This document shows positions 10,986 through 18,790 of a stretch of DNA of 18,790 bases, one piece after another. Origin of the DNA: Agrocybe praecox (Eukaryota > Basidiomycota > Agaricomycetes > Agaricales > Agrocybaceae); contig CAXHKQ010000040.1 of NCBI GenBank assembly GCA_964017145.1, positions 1 through 18,790 of the forward strand, written 5' to 3'. The notes below the pieces were generated by a model, which was not told where the DNA came from, made no database searches, and worked only from the letters and a program-made list of their open reading frames with translations. Positions within the stretch are counted from its first letter, which is position 1, and every line of letters begins with the position of its first letter. The position numbers and the translations under genes were made by a program.

Positions 10986-11066
10986 CGTTGGTTCCTTGCG
11001 ATTGACGGATGCTGCACTGCCCAACTGGATGGCGACGATCGTCAGAATCACCCACAGATTATGCAT
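10986..11066 (-). CDS. First coding exon of a secreted or membrane protein
   Basis: The best supported coding exon. On the minus strand ATG at 11066 starts 27 open codons ending in ACG, then GTAAGTAG, a perfect 5' donor (GT at 10985-10984), phase 0. An in-frame TAA lies about 12 codons upstream with no Met between, and A is at -3, so the start is well placed. The product begins MHNLWVILTIVAIQLGSA, then ASVNRKEPT: short polar start, a hydrophobic core, and small residues (GSAAS) fitting signal peptidase cleavage. An exon that ends just after the signal peptide, with a long intron next, is common in insect secreted and receptor genes. The promoter-like site at 11778-11741 lies about 680 bases upstream. 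Later exons would lie below 10986 but none could be identified, so the family is unknown. Confidence 0.68.
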
Positions 11067-11247
11067 GATTGTAGAAATATGGGTGTGTGTCACGATTTAA
11101 TGTTCCACAATGTTCCACTTATGAGCACAGTATTCGATGGCCTAATATGTCATTTTATATCTAAAAGCTATGCGTTCAAACGATGCACAAGAATCAACTG
11201 TCCGGAACATAAACAGCTAGAACGACCTGCATCATAAGAACATAAAA

Positions 11248-11338
11248 CTGCAATTAGTCAATGCAAATACGACACGCGAGAAACCATCGCATGAAACTGG
11301 TTCTGTTATATGTATGCGAAAGACGGGAATGTCCTTAC
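11248..11338 (-). other. Possible 5' UTR intron of the secreted-protein gene
   Basis: On the minus strand GGTCAAG, then GTAAGG is a strong donor (exon end 11339, intron from 11338). A weak acceptor, CTAATTGCAG, ends at 11248, giving an intron of 91 bases, a common size in insects. It lies between the promoter and the ATG at 11066. The acceptor has little polypyrimidine tract, so another acceptor, or no splicing, is possible. Confidence 0.3.
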
Positions 11339-11575
11339 CTTGACCTTTCGACAAAATACTTATAGTGTATAGTATATTCTCGCGTGCTATACTAGCATAA
11401 TATGTTCAACACAGTACGACAAGAAATACCACTCAGGCAGCCGTGAAACAGTTGGGAATTATGCAGCGATTTTTTATGTTTCGTCTTCTACTAAAAAAAA
11501 ATTACTTGGAATATGTCCTGATCGAAAACCAAGTTCGGTTTCACCACACCCAACGACCCAACACACGCGACCGAA

Positions 11576-11578
11576 ACA

Positions 11579-11617
<39 letters not shown>
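11576..11617 (+). repeat. (CA)n microsatellite in putative 5' UTR
   Basis: CA tract of about 20 units, interrupted once near its start. It lies downstream of the proposed minus-strand start site, so it would be read as (TG)n in the transcript unless spliced out. Confidence 0.9.
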
Positions 11618-11620
<3 letters not shown>

Positions 11621-11740
11621 TCTGCGCGCACGCGATTGATGCCGGAACTCTGGGGATTCTCGAGTCGCGACGGTACGGACTCGCTGCTCGCTGGTTTGTT
11701 GTGTGCGCGCGTGCAACAATCTGCCGACACACCAAAACAC

Positions 11741-11778
11741 GGACTAACAGACAGAGCGGCGCATCTTTTATATTTATA
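11741..11778 (-). promoter_or_regulatory. TATA box plus initiator, minus strand
   Basis: TATAAATATAAAAG reads on the minus strand from 11778 to 11765. An initiator-like TGTTAGTCC follows, with its A at 11745, that is 33 bases from the first T of the TATA box and 27 from the inner TATAAAAG. This spacing matches an RNA polymerase II core promoter (known: TATA about 25-33 upstream of the start). It points at the signal-peptide exon at 11066-10986. GC-rich sequence lies upstream. Confidence 0.5.
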
Positions 11779-11915
11779 GCGGAGCGCAGCGTGAGCGCAC
11801 GCGATGCGAGATGCGATGCGCACAGTCTCTCCGCACGGCAAGCGAACGAGCGCGCGCGCGTATCCAGTCAGCACCTCCTGGCGAACACACCGCCACTACT
11901 TCGCGGCTCTTGCAC

Positions 11916-11946
11916 ATGTGTGTGTTTGTGTGTGTGTGTGTGTGTG
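11916..11946 (+). repeat. (GT)n microsatellite upstream of the promoter
   Basis: GT tract with one interruption (GTTTGT). With the CA tract at 11576-11617 it brackets the minus-strand promoter. Confidence 0.9.
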
Positions 11947-12014
11947 CCCGTGTGTCTGTATATTATGTGATGTGAATTGGTGAGTGCATCGCTAGCGGAC
12001 GGTGGGAAAGAGTA

Positions 12015-12656
12015 GGTGGGGCTAATGACGATCAAATATCACTGTATATCACTTAAACTGAACGCCAATTCGCACAGTATTTTTTTTAAAATTTTTCGAA
12101 TGAAGAGGATTTTTAGACAATTTCAATGTCTCTCATTTGAGTATCCACACATTGTTCTAAGTCGGTCCACTGGCATTTTATAGGCTCTATTCCAAACACA
12201 AAATCCTAATGTTTTGTATGGGGAGTGAATATTTTTCCCAACACAAAAAATACGGGTTTCGTCCTCAGTATGGAGGACATAACGTTTCACTGGATTGACG
12301 TAGAACAATTTGTGAACACTTTGATGAAAGAGATTGAATAATTGCCTACACATCCTCATTGTTCGAAATACAATTAAAAAAATCTCCGAGCGAATTAACG
12401 CTCGGTTAATTCTCAATATAAAATCCGAGAGGCCTTGTTTAGGGCATCGTCAGCCGAAGATGAGACTTTTTGTCATGCGATGTTTTTTGTATAACCTGTA
12501 TCATTGGAAATTTCAGATGATTATAGCTTGTCCTCCAGAAATGGTCACAAGCAAGGAAAATCCGATTTTTTGGCGTAGTAGAACAACGAAGAATTACGTT
12601 TATGCCTGTAATATTTATATAACACGAACTTTGTAATTTAAATAAGATATGAAATA
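12015..12656. mobile_element. Foldback-family element, copy 3 (diverged)
   Basis: AT-rich island of about 642 bases. The left end, from 12015 after TA (12013-12014), contains GCTAATGACGATCAAATATC and aligns with GCTCATTAATTTGAAACAT of the copy at 14976. The right end (AATAAGATATGAAATA, to about 12656) aligns with the reverse complement of the copy 1 end. Long arms are not obvious, so this copy is more decayed. The minus frame 12416-12123 is open for 97 codons and aligns by eye with the frame in the 14976 copy (QLFNLF against QFFNIW; VKRYVLH against LKRGILH; RIFC against REFC; DRLRTMC against DLEQCT). CCGAGCG (12386-12392) and CGCTCGG (12399-12405) form a tight hairpin near the centre. Confidence 0.58.
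12123..12416 (-). pseudogene. Remnant reading frame of the foldback family
   Basis: About 97 codons open on the minus strand within copy 3. The TA-flanked copies at 14976 and 16941 hold alignable frames, so the segment probably descends from one ancestral coding sequence. Visible shared blocks are QLFNLF, VKRYVLH, RIFC and DRLRTMC. No transposase catalytic motif (DDD/DDE) is visible and I do not recognise the protein. The Met at the start need not be the original start. Confidence 0.4.
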
Positions 12657-14975
12657 TTCTATCGATTCGTTATTATCTTTCACACGGTACTCTACATCGC
12701 ACCACATTGCCCCCAACTACACCAATGTTTATGTTCAGCTGGATTCACGGGTATATTGCATATGCACAGCTCGCCGCGTACACACCAGAATGTTACTGCA
12801 GAAGCAGATATAGTATACTTATAAAGAGGCTATATGATCGTTTTACTACCACAAACACCAACATAATATTATTATAAAAACCTTTTTCAGACACGCGCAG
12901 CATCTCGGCGGTGCGCTTGAAACATTCAACAGATACCCAAAATCCGAGCACGACGCGCGCGTGCGCTCGATTGAACGGGAATGTGTGCACGCATGCACAT
13001 GTGTGCCGTCGTCTGTGTGCTTATGCGTATGTACACGCGCGAAACATCGCGAATCGCGAAACATGATGGGATACATTTCACACACACCTCAAGTGAGCGA
13101 AAGAGACGAGGTAGAAAAAATATGCGAGCATTCGCGACCAGCGATGAAACCCACCTCCTCCGAACATAAATAATTCGCGTGCAAAATCGCACTATGCTCC
13201 CATACGCAAGCGTGCACACGCTGCACGAGCGAAATGCCGTCCTGTGACGTGCGACCTGCGCGGATTGTGGCGGTCGCTTGCTGGTCGTTCGGAAACGCGC
13301 GCGTATACCATAAAAGAGTGTTTTTACGTGCGCGCGCATATCTGAATACGAAATCTATACACCATCGCACACGCACACAACATGTGTGTACACATATGTG
13401 CTCACTGTTCACACAGCGCGGGGCGCGCGCGCGATAAGCAACGCACACGTTTCGCATGTGTCGCACAAAAGACCCAAACCGCGGCCGACGACGACGAGCA
13501 TGTGGAGCATTCATTCGCGAGCGCGCACGTCGTGACGCACGTCGCGCGTGCGCATTTCACATATGAATATTTTTAGTAAGATTTTTACTTCGTCTTAGAT
13601 GCGTTCATGTTGCGCACATGAGTGCACGCACACATGCACCTGGTGGGCGTCCACGCAAGTTGTACACGTTGTCCACAAACAAACGTGACCACTAATTCTA
13701 GATGCGAGATGCATATATTGTTCAATGTTCAATCCTTCTTCCGTGTAGTCCACATTTATGTTTCTTTCGGTACCCAGAAATTATTTTAAATATAATTATC
13801 CAAGTATTCGTACATTTCTCGCACCATCCACCCGGGTACGGGTTAACTTGACAACATGCGTGTCGTTAGGTCATATGCGGAGAAATACCGAATGTATGCT
13901 TCTACACATGCCTTTCTTTCCAGTTTCATGAGAGGGCTGAATTTTATATTGCACGACATTTATATATATGGACCACTTGCAACCCGGCGGTGAGCGCACC
14001 TTGAGACGCACCATCGTCGTAATTTATTCGAACAGCAGTTCGAACTACAAAACCAAAGCAGCGCGCGGCTGCCAAAGTCGTCGATCAAGTTTTTACAGCG
14101 GGCGCATGCAAAATTATACATCTTGCGAGTGCGGAACCGCCGCTGTCGTTCGCATGCCGAACCGAGAAATTCGACTGTTCAAAATACAAATATATGTACA
14201 TACAACATACAATATAAGCTACGCGTCGCGTCGCCTCGTCCCAGCCAACGGCGGCAGATGCTTTGACCCCGACAACGCGCTTCGACGCGCACGCCGAGAT
14301 ACTAGTCATTGCTGTGTCGTGTTATCATCATTTCACACCCAGCACTGAGCACGCATGCGGCACATACAGACACAGCCGCATATAGCGAATACACGTATAC
14401 ACATGCTCAAATCACAATCGACAATCAGCGCACAGACTTTCGATTTCCAATGAACATTCGCCCGAGACGACGACGACACTGTTGTGTTTTGTAGTGAGAG
14501 AAGTGCGCCTCCAGACTCCATGGCACACACACTGTTCAGTTGTGTACTATATGGTCTTCTACACCGATCAACGCCGATCAATTATATCGCCGAGTGCACT
14601 CTTATAATGTCGATCGTGACGACTGAGAATAATAAAATTTGCGCGCGTGCTTCGAAAATGTTCGCACTAACTGTTACGACTCAATAACGTGTGGTGGCGC
14701 TATACACACAATTTGCCCGCAATTACACATTTGCGTGTACACTGGCTTTACATGTGTACGTTACTAACAATCGAGCGATATCGCGCGGCGGTGCGCGCAT
14801 TGTTTGCTACACGACTGTTTGCACCGACACACAACAAAATGCTCCGTCGCACAATTTAATTACCAACGAGAAGCGTGCAACGGCAGCGGAGGCTGCTGCC
14901 GTCACTGGTTTCTTGTTGATATTTTCTTGTTATACTCGTGTGTGCGCGCAATGTTGTGTCGTTTGTTTGCATATA
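12657..14975. other. Host DNA between copies 3 and 4
   Basis: CpG-rich, CA-interspersed DNA, with a less repetitive and more AT-rich stretch at about 13560-13970. Apart from the small candidate exon at 13924-13989 I see no supported gene. A (CG)-rich tract lies near 13419-13434. Confidence 0.6.
13924..13989 (+). CDS. Possible small internal coding exon
   Basis: A strong acceptor, CCTTTCTTTCCAG (to 13923), precedes 66 bases, followed by GCG, then GTGAGC, a donor (GT at 13990). Two of three frames are open across the segment. Frame 1 gives 22 codons in phase 0/0 (FHERAEFYIA onward). Frame 2 reads MRGLNFILHDIYIYGPLATR from an internal ATG. Both splice signals are better than most in the window, and the local sequence is free of microsatellites. 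Two open frames weaken the coding argument, and a non-coding exon is equally possible. No family recognised. Confidence 0.25.
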
Positions 14976-15567
14976 CTGCCCTAGCTCATTAATTTGAAAC
15001 ATACACGAAATTGTGCTTCTTTTACGTGATGTATGGAAAGTAAGAGTCACACACAAATTGTAATAGTAATTGTAATTGCAGTTGTGTTCATCTAACATAA
15101 TTCTATTGTATGCGGAAGAATTGTTGAAAAAGGTCGAAAGCCGATTTTACTATATATGGAGTAATTGTCGAACTAATAACCTTGAAAGGACATTTTTTAC
15201 ATTTGGAAGTACATTGCTCTAAGTCATTCCATCTCCATTGAGAAGTTGTAATATGTTGTATGCGAGAGTGAAATAATATTTTTGTTTCCGTACAAAATTC
15301 TCGTATTTTCTCCTTATCATTGATAAAATAGTGAAGAATTCCCCGTTTCAGGTTATTCATTTGACAATTTCCCCATATATTGAAAAATTGGCCTTCTCTG
15401 GTCGCGCTTAACCAAAGGGTGGAACTTTTCTTCAACAGATGTTCCGTATACAATAGAATTATGTTCAATGAACAAAACTGCATCATTACAATTTATGTAA
15501 TGATGTACCCTCAACACGTAAAATAAGCATGATTTCGTAAATGTTTCAAATTTATGAGCTAGGGTAG
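14976..15567. mobile_element. Foldback (long inverted repeat) element, copy 4, best preserved
   Basis: A 592-base AT-rich element flanked by TA on both sides (14974-14975 and 15568-15569). Left end CTGCCCTAGCTCATTAATTT; right end, reversed, CTACCCTAGCTCATAAATTT. The inverted repeat runs far inward: arms of about 225 (14976-15200) and 237 bases (15331-15567) around a loop of about 130. Sample blocks: AAACAT...TTTTACGTG near the ends agree at 28 of 35 positions, and 15086-15117 against inverted 15442-15473 agree at 29 of 32. The TA duplication suggests a Tc1/mariner-like mechanism, but many TA-targeting families exist. The right terminus lies 22 bases from a candidate donor of a minus-strand exon (15590). 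Confidence 0.82.
15103..15486 (-). pseudogene. Open frame spanning the foldback element, family-shared
   Basis: A 127-codon frame on the minus strand that runs from the right arm through the loop into the left arm. It starts MMQFCSLNIILLYTEH and contains QFFNIWGNCQ, LKRGILHYFIND, REFC and WNDLEQC. Related blocks appear in copy 3, and broken versions in copies 1 and 2, all in the equivalent part of the element. It is basic and Cys-containing, with no recognised domain. Because it crosses an inverted repeat, it is more likely a degenerate capture of coding sequence than an intact gene. Confidence 0.4.
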
Positions 15568-16940
15568 TACTAAAGCGAACAACGCTTACCGACGACGCTT
15601 GGCCGGCGCGCTGGGTGACACATCAAAGTCGCACGAAACACGCCGCCTCAGCGAACGGAGTGCGGTGATCTGGTCGTCGTCGCGTCGCGTCGTCGTTGTT
15701 GATGCAAATGCAAACATGCGGAACGGCGCTCACAAGTATCTTCGATTTAATTGTACCATTCAATCAAGCCCCGAGCGAAGCGCCACAGAGTGCTGCCGTG
15801 AAGTGCCGTCGTCGTCGCTTCGTGATCGCGTGCGCGCACCGAAGATAACATCATGCATCTCGCTGTTCGGATGACACACAGTACGTGCACTTATTATTTT
15901 GCCAGTGTGTGGGCAAACGCACCCATACCGCGGCCGCCGCACATGTGTTCATTTGCAATCGATTGCCTCTAATAACGGGCAATAATCACAATAATAATGA
16001 TGGTGTAAATGCCATTTACAGTGCACATGTGCTGCCATATATACACACTGACTGGAAGGATTAAATGGGCCGCAACCAGACAGATCAGTCAAAACATGCA
16101 CTGCACTGCATTGCACCGCACACACACATTTTAACGAGAGTTGATTAGTCTAATACACAATTGTCCATGATACACTAGCACTGGCACTGCACTGATGTGA
16201 TATTAAAATGCCTGCACGACGACGATAATAATATAAAGTGCATGACGATCAAGAGCGCCAGTTCGCATGTATACAATATATGTGGTCCATAATGGGCTCG
16301 CCTCTGATTGCACTTTTTATCGTTCTGTCGTTGGCATTTGGCGCGCGCGCGATCTAATAGTGTTCGTATGCGTGTGCGTAAGCTGATCTGGCGTCGGCTC
16401 TGCGCAGCCACAGCGGCGTCGTCTCGCGCTGTGCAGACGCAGACGACACGACCCGTCGGTCGAGCGACGCACAACGATCACCGGACATTCCGTCCGTCTG
16501 TGTCTCGTCTGAGCCGCATAATCGAACAATGTTTCATCGATGAATTTCAGCTCTTGGGTTCAGCCGCCGGGTCCATGGCGGCAATTCGACGAACAAATAC
16601 CGCTCACACTCATACGCACTTGTCCGCCGACAACGCGATCAACGCGATTTTAACATAAACTCACTGCACACAAATCAACGCGCGGCGATGCCGTGAAGAA
16701 AGATCAGAAAACGAAATACAACACGCACTGAACACTGCTGAGGACAACCAACGCACACCCGTCTCTGTCGGACGCAAATTACTGACTGTGCTCGCGTACG
16801 TGGAGATCGCTCGAGTGTGCACGCACGCGTTCGTCGATCGCGCTGGTAGCGACAGCGATCGGTGCGATCACGCTTGAGTGGAATTCGCTCGCGCTCGACT
16901 CGCGACGAGTGAAACCGAATGGAACCGATCGTTGCTACTA
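15568..16940. other. CpG-rich host DNA between copies 4 and 5
   Basis: About 1.4 kb of CpG-rich sequence. Apart from the candidate exon at 15717-15590, no gene is supported. A minus-strand ATG in perfect context (GCCGCCATGG, near 16575) opens only nine codons before TGA. The block 16780-16935 is dense in CGATCG-type sequence and ends at the TA that borders copy 5. Confidence 0.55.
15590..15717 (-). CDS. Candidate first coding exon ending in a basic KRRR motif
   Basis: On the minus strand ATG at 15717 opens a frame of 42 codons plus two bases, ending at TCG, then GTAAGC, a good donor (GT at 15589-15588). An in-frame TGA four codons upstream makes this the first Met. The product has an N-terminal FAFASTTTT stretch and RRDDD, and ends SCDFDVSPSAPAKRRR. 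The ending resembles the short N-terminal motif of Akirin-type nuclear proteins (FDP...SP..KRRR), but the beginning does not, and I do not assign it. The start context is weak (C at -3). Foldback copy 4 lies 22 bases into the proposed intron. A frame of this length can be open by chance in CpG-rich DNA. Confidence 0.27.
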
Positions 16941-17531
16941 CTACATCGGCTGATTAGTTTTGAGACAAACTAATAAGGAGCAAAATTGTTGATAAAGATA
17001 ACATGTATTATTGATGATGTTAATCTTTCGGCCAGCCATAAAAATGCTATATCCTAGTTTTCATTAGTTAGGAAGTAATAGCCTTTATAGTATATCTCGG
17101 ATCGTCATATCCTGACATATGGTCGAGGAAACGGTTTTCGAGTCTAGGTAAAGCCCTGTTTTCTGAAAGGTTGAATTGCCGCTGGAGCCGAAACATATTT
17201 CAAGAAATTGTTCTCCGGGCCCGTCACCAGCCGGAATGTGCGACAATGGACGCAATGGACCCCAACATAAGGCAGGAAACTTCGGAGATGTGTTTTGGGG
17301 CGATCTAATGCGATTAAGCTAAATTTGTTAAAAAACATTTGACAATATATATGGAATATGTCTTCATTACAACACTTCGGAGATAAATTCGAAGTCATCT
17401 CAATGGACAGAGAGACGAGTCCTTTCCATAGCAAACAATTTGCAACAGTAGAGTATCGTCTGTATTTCGGGACTCAAGAGAATTAATCATCATCGAATGC
17501 GTTAATACAGAAATGAAATTAACATAGACTA
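16941..17531. mobile_element. Foldback-family element, copy 5
   Basis: Begins CTACATCGGCTGATTAGTTT at 16941, directly after TA (16939-16940), aligning with CTATCATAGCTTATTAGTTT of copy 1. The right end is placed near 17531 by weak similarity of the reversed sequence (TAGTCTATGTTAATTTC), giving about 590 bases, like copy 4. Internal fold-back is visible (GATGATGTTAATCTTTC on the left against reversed GATGATGATTAATTCTC on the right). TTTGACAATATATATGG (17339-17355) matches TTGACAATTTCCCCATATAT of copy 4, and GCAACAGTAGAGTATCGTCT matches AACAGATG...GTAT of copies 1 and 4. The right boundary is uncertain. Confidence 0.6.
17144..17434 (-). pseudogene. Remnant reading frame in copy 5
   Basis: About 96 codons open on the minus strand inside copy 5, in the position equivalent to the frames of copies 3 and 4. 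It contains EDIFHIYCQMFFNKF and a Cys/His-rich YVGVHCVHC. Alignment to the other copies is weak by eye. No known domain is recognised. Confidence 0.3.
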
Positions 17532-17946
17532 TAATTTTTCTTTTTTGTGGACTATGAAGTCCGAAATGGCCAAATTACATGAGGAGGAAAAAGACACTGT
17601 CACAAGTAGCTGGAAACGAATTGAAGAATAAATATATTCGTATTTATCGACCCATCAACTGCATTCTTCATATTTTCATTTGATCCTCAACGACTACTAT
17701 TTATATTCGAATTAAAAAAAGAATGCTCCAGCTCCAGACGAAGAGATTCTATTCGAATAAGATAGTCGAAACCTCTGAATAAATGCTATCGGTGGAAGGC
17801 TATGTAAAAAGAATACCAATAGTTGTCATCAATAATGTCGTTGGTCCTTCATATTTTGTCTCATTACCATTACTTATTATTATCAATACATGGGGTACAA
17901 GGTGGCACATAATTCGTAACCAAATTTTAAAACTGTATAACTATTA
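17532..17946. other. AT-rich DNA between two elements
   Basis: AT-rich stretch with no supported gene. It includes the small palindrome GGACTATGAAGTCC. A plus frame from 17783 (MLSVEGYVKRIPIVV onward) continues into the next element and is not convincing as a gene. Confidence 0.4.
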
Positions 17947-18710
17947 CAAAAGGCCTTCAATTTCAATTCACATTTGTGTAGTGGAAAGTTTGATTTTTTT
18001 CCCTCCATTTCGCGCTATAATCAGTAAAAAATGACTGAATCTGTGCATATGTAATATGATCGGTATGCTCAAACAACGGGATACTTTCGTCAATTGTGCC
18101 TGAACTAATGATCATAAAAAAGCCTTTCACATCAATAACATGTTTCAAATTCAACTGGCTTTAAAAAATATTGATTCAACATCTTAAAGTATGCTATGAC
18201 GAAAGATAAGCGTTGATATGTAAGATAACTACAATTTTCCAATTTGGCCAATTTCAACAGCCCTATCTCGGGATTGTCTCCGTTAACTAGATATTTTATC
18301 ACGTATTCCGGTTTAGGACACTCAACTCAACCTCGAAAAATTCTATAGTTATTCCCATTATTTGATTAGCGAACAGTGTAGTTCATAATTTCTGAGTCGA
18401 CTAATTTAAGTTTTTTTCTATAAATGCAGCTGTCAATTATCGCCCATTATCACAATTCTTGTGCTTTTAGAAGATATTTTTCTTATTCTACGATTCTATG
18501 TGGACACGCTTCAGATTTTTTAAGCTCCATATAAAGTTTCGGCCGAGAATACCACAGCATAATACTGAAATTTCTTGATAAAAACGTGAAAACTGACATG
18601 CTTTTTACTAGGACCGTGTCGACGGACACAAAGCCGATATCATTTTCTGTTTTTATGTACAAAAACTTGGATCCGTCCACTTCACAAATGTAAAAACAGA
18701 AACCACCCTG
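17947..18710. mobile_element. Second type of foldback-like element
   Basis: The proposed left end TA, then CAAAAGGCCTTCAATTTC (17945 onward) and the reversed right end TA, then CAGGGTGGTTTCTG (right TA at 18711-18712) lead into near-identical inverted blocks: ACATTTGTGTAGTGGA (17970-17985) against reversed ACATTTGTGAAGTGGA (18676-18691), 15 of 16. Similarity goes on weakly inward. At about 764 bases it is close in length to copy 1, but its ends differ, so it is a separate family or a distant branch. It holds two open minus frames (18154-17963 and 18788-18483). The second contains VDGSKFLYIKTENDIG and is translated from the right arm. Confidence 0.4.
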
Positions 18711-18788
18711 TATATGCGAGCTTGTGGTCAGTAGTTGTGGAGTGGCGTGTTTATTTGTATTCACCCCCAAGCAGCATTTTATAACCAT
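18483..18788 (-). pseudogene. Open frame at the window edge, unidentified
   Basis: About 101 codons open on the minus strand, overlapping the right arm of the second foldback type and reaching the window edge. It contains FYICEVDGSKFLYIKTEN, then a hydrophobic SVFTFLSRNFSIMLW and a basic end. The plus-strand reading of the left arm gives a similar short block (HICVVESLIFF), as expected for inverted copies of one coding segment. I do not recognise the protein. It may be a transposon-derived fragment. Confidence 0.25.
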
Positions 18789-18790
18789 TC

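Larger units (their letters stand above)
4341..12014. other. CpG-rich host DNA around the minus-strand gene
   Basis: About 7.7 kb without foldback elements. It holds the best promoter and first exon (minus strand, 11778-10986), weak plus-strand exon candidates (4776-4988, 8088-8180), many (CA)n/(GT)n tracts, a G-quadruplex motif and an Nrf1-like palindrome. Outside those sites I see no supported gene. The rest reads as intron or intergenic DNA. Confidence 0.6.

Noticed and set aside
13968..14348. 126-codon plus frame from ATG 13968
   Set aside because: Poorly protein-like and crosses a good donor at 13990; no recognisable features.
1..18790. tRNA, rRNA, CRISPR arrays, bacterial operons
   Set aside because: No cloverleaf with expected box sequences, no rRNA-like conserved stretches, no regularly spaced repeats; repeats present are microsatellites and inverted repeats.

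Overview
The window looks like nuclear DNA of an arthropod, most likely an insect. No bacterial gene layout is visible. Open frames are short and scattered, and splice-site-like signals, TATA/initiator-like sequence and (CA)n, (GT)n, (GC)n microsatellites are common. CpG is not depleted in the unique DNA (many GCGC, CGACGA and TCGTCG runs), which fits a lightly methylated, hymenopteran-like genome, but the order is inference. No complete gene and no conserved protein domain could be recognised.

The window is a mosaic of two kinds of DNA. Host DNA (about 845-3913, 4341-12014, 12657-14975 and 15568-16940) is CpG-rich, full of microsatellites and intergenic or intronic in character. Into it are set AT-rich islands that turn out to be related to each other. 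Five of them (83-844, 3914-4340, 12015-~12656, 14976-15567, 16941-~17531) share a terminal sequence of the type CTRYCCTAGCTYATTAATTT, mostly next to a TA dinucleotide. Most fold back on themselves as long imperfect inverted repeats. A sixth foldback-like element (about 17947-18710) has different ends (CARGGTGG-like), also next to TA. Several copies hold remnants of one protein-like reading frame. This cluster of foldback elements is the main finding.

The best host gene signal is on the minus strand. A TATA box plus initiator-like sequence (11778-11741) lies about 680 bases upstream of a 27-codon first coding exon (11066-10986) that encodes a signal peptide and ends in a perfect GTAAGT donor. 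Later exons were not found and the gene was not identified. Weaker candidate exons are reported with low confidence: minus 15717-15590, and plus 3668-3763, 4776-4988, 8088-8180 and 13924-13989. The last four could belong to one or more plus-strand genes, or be chance.

All alignments were done by eye. Element boundaries may be off by several bases.
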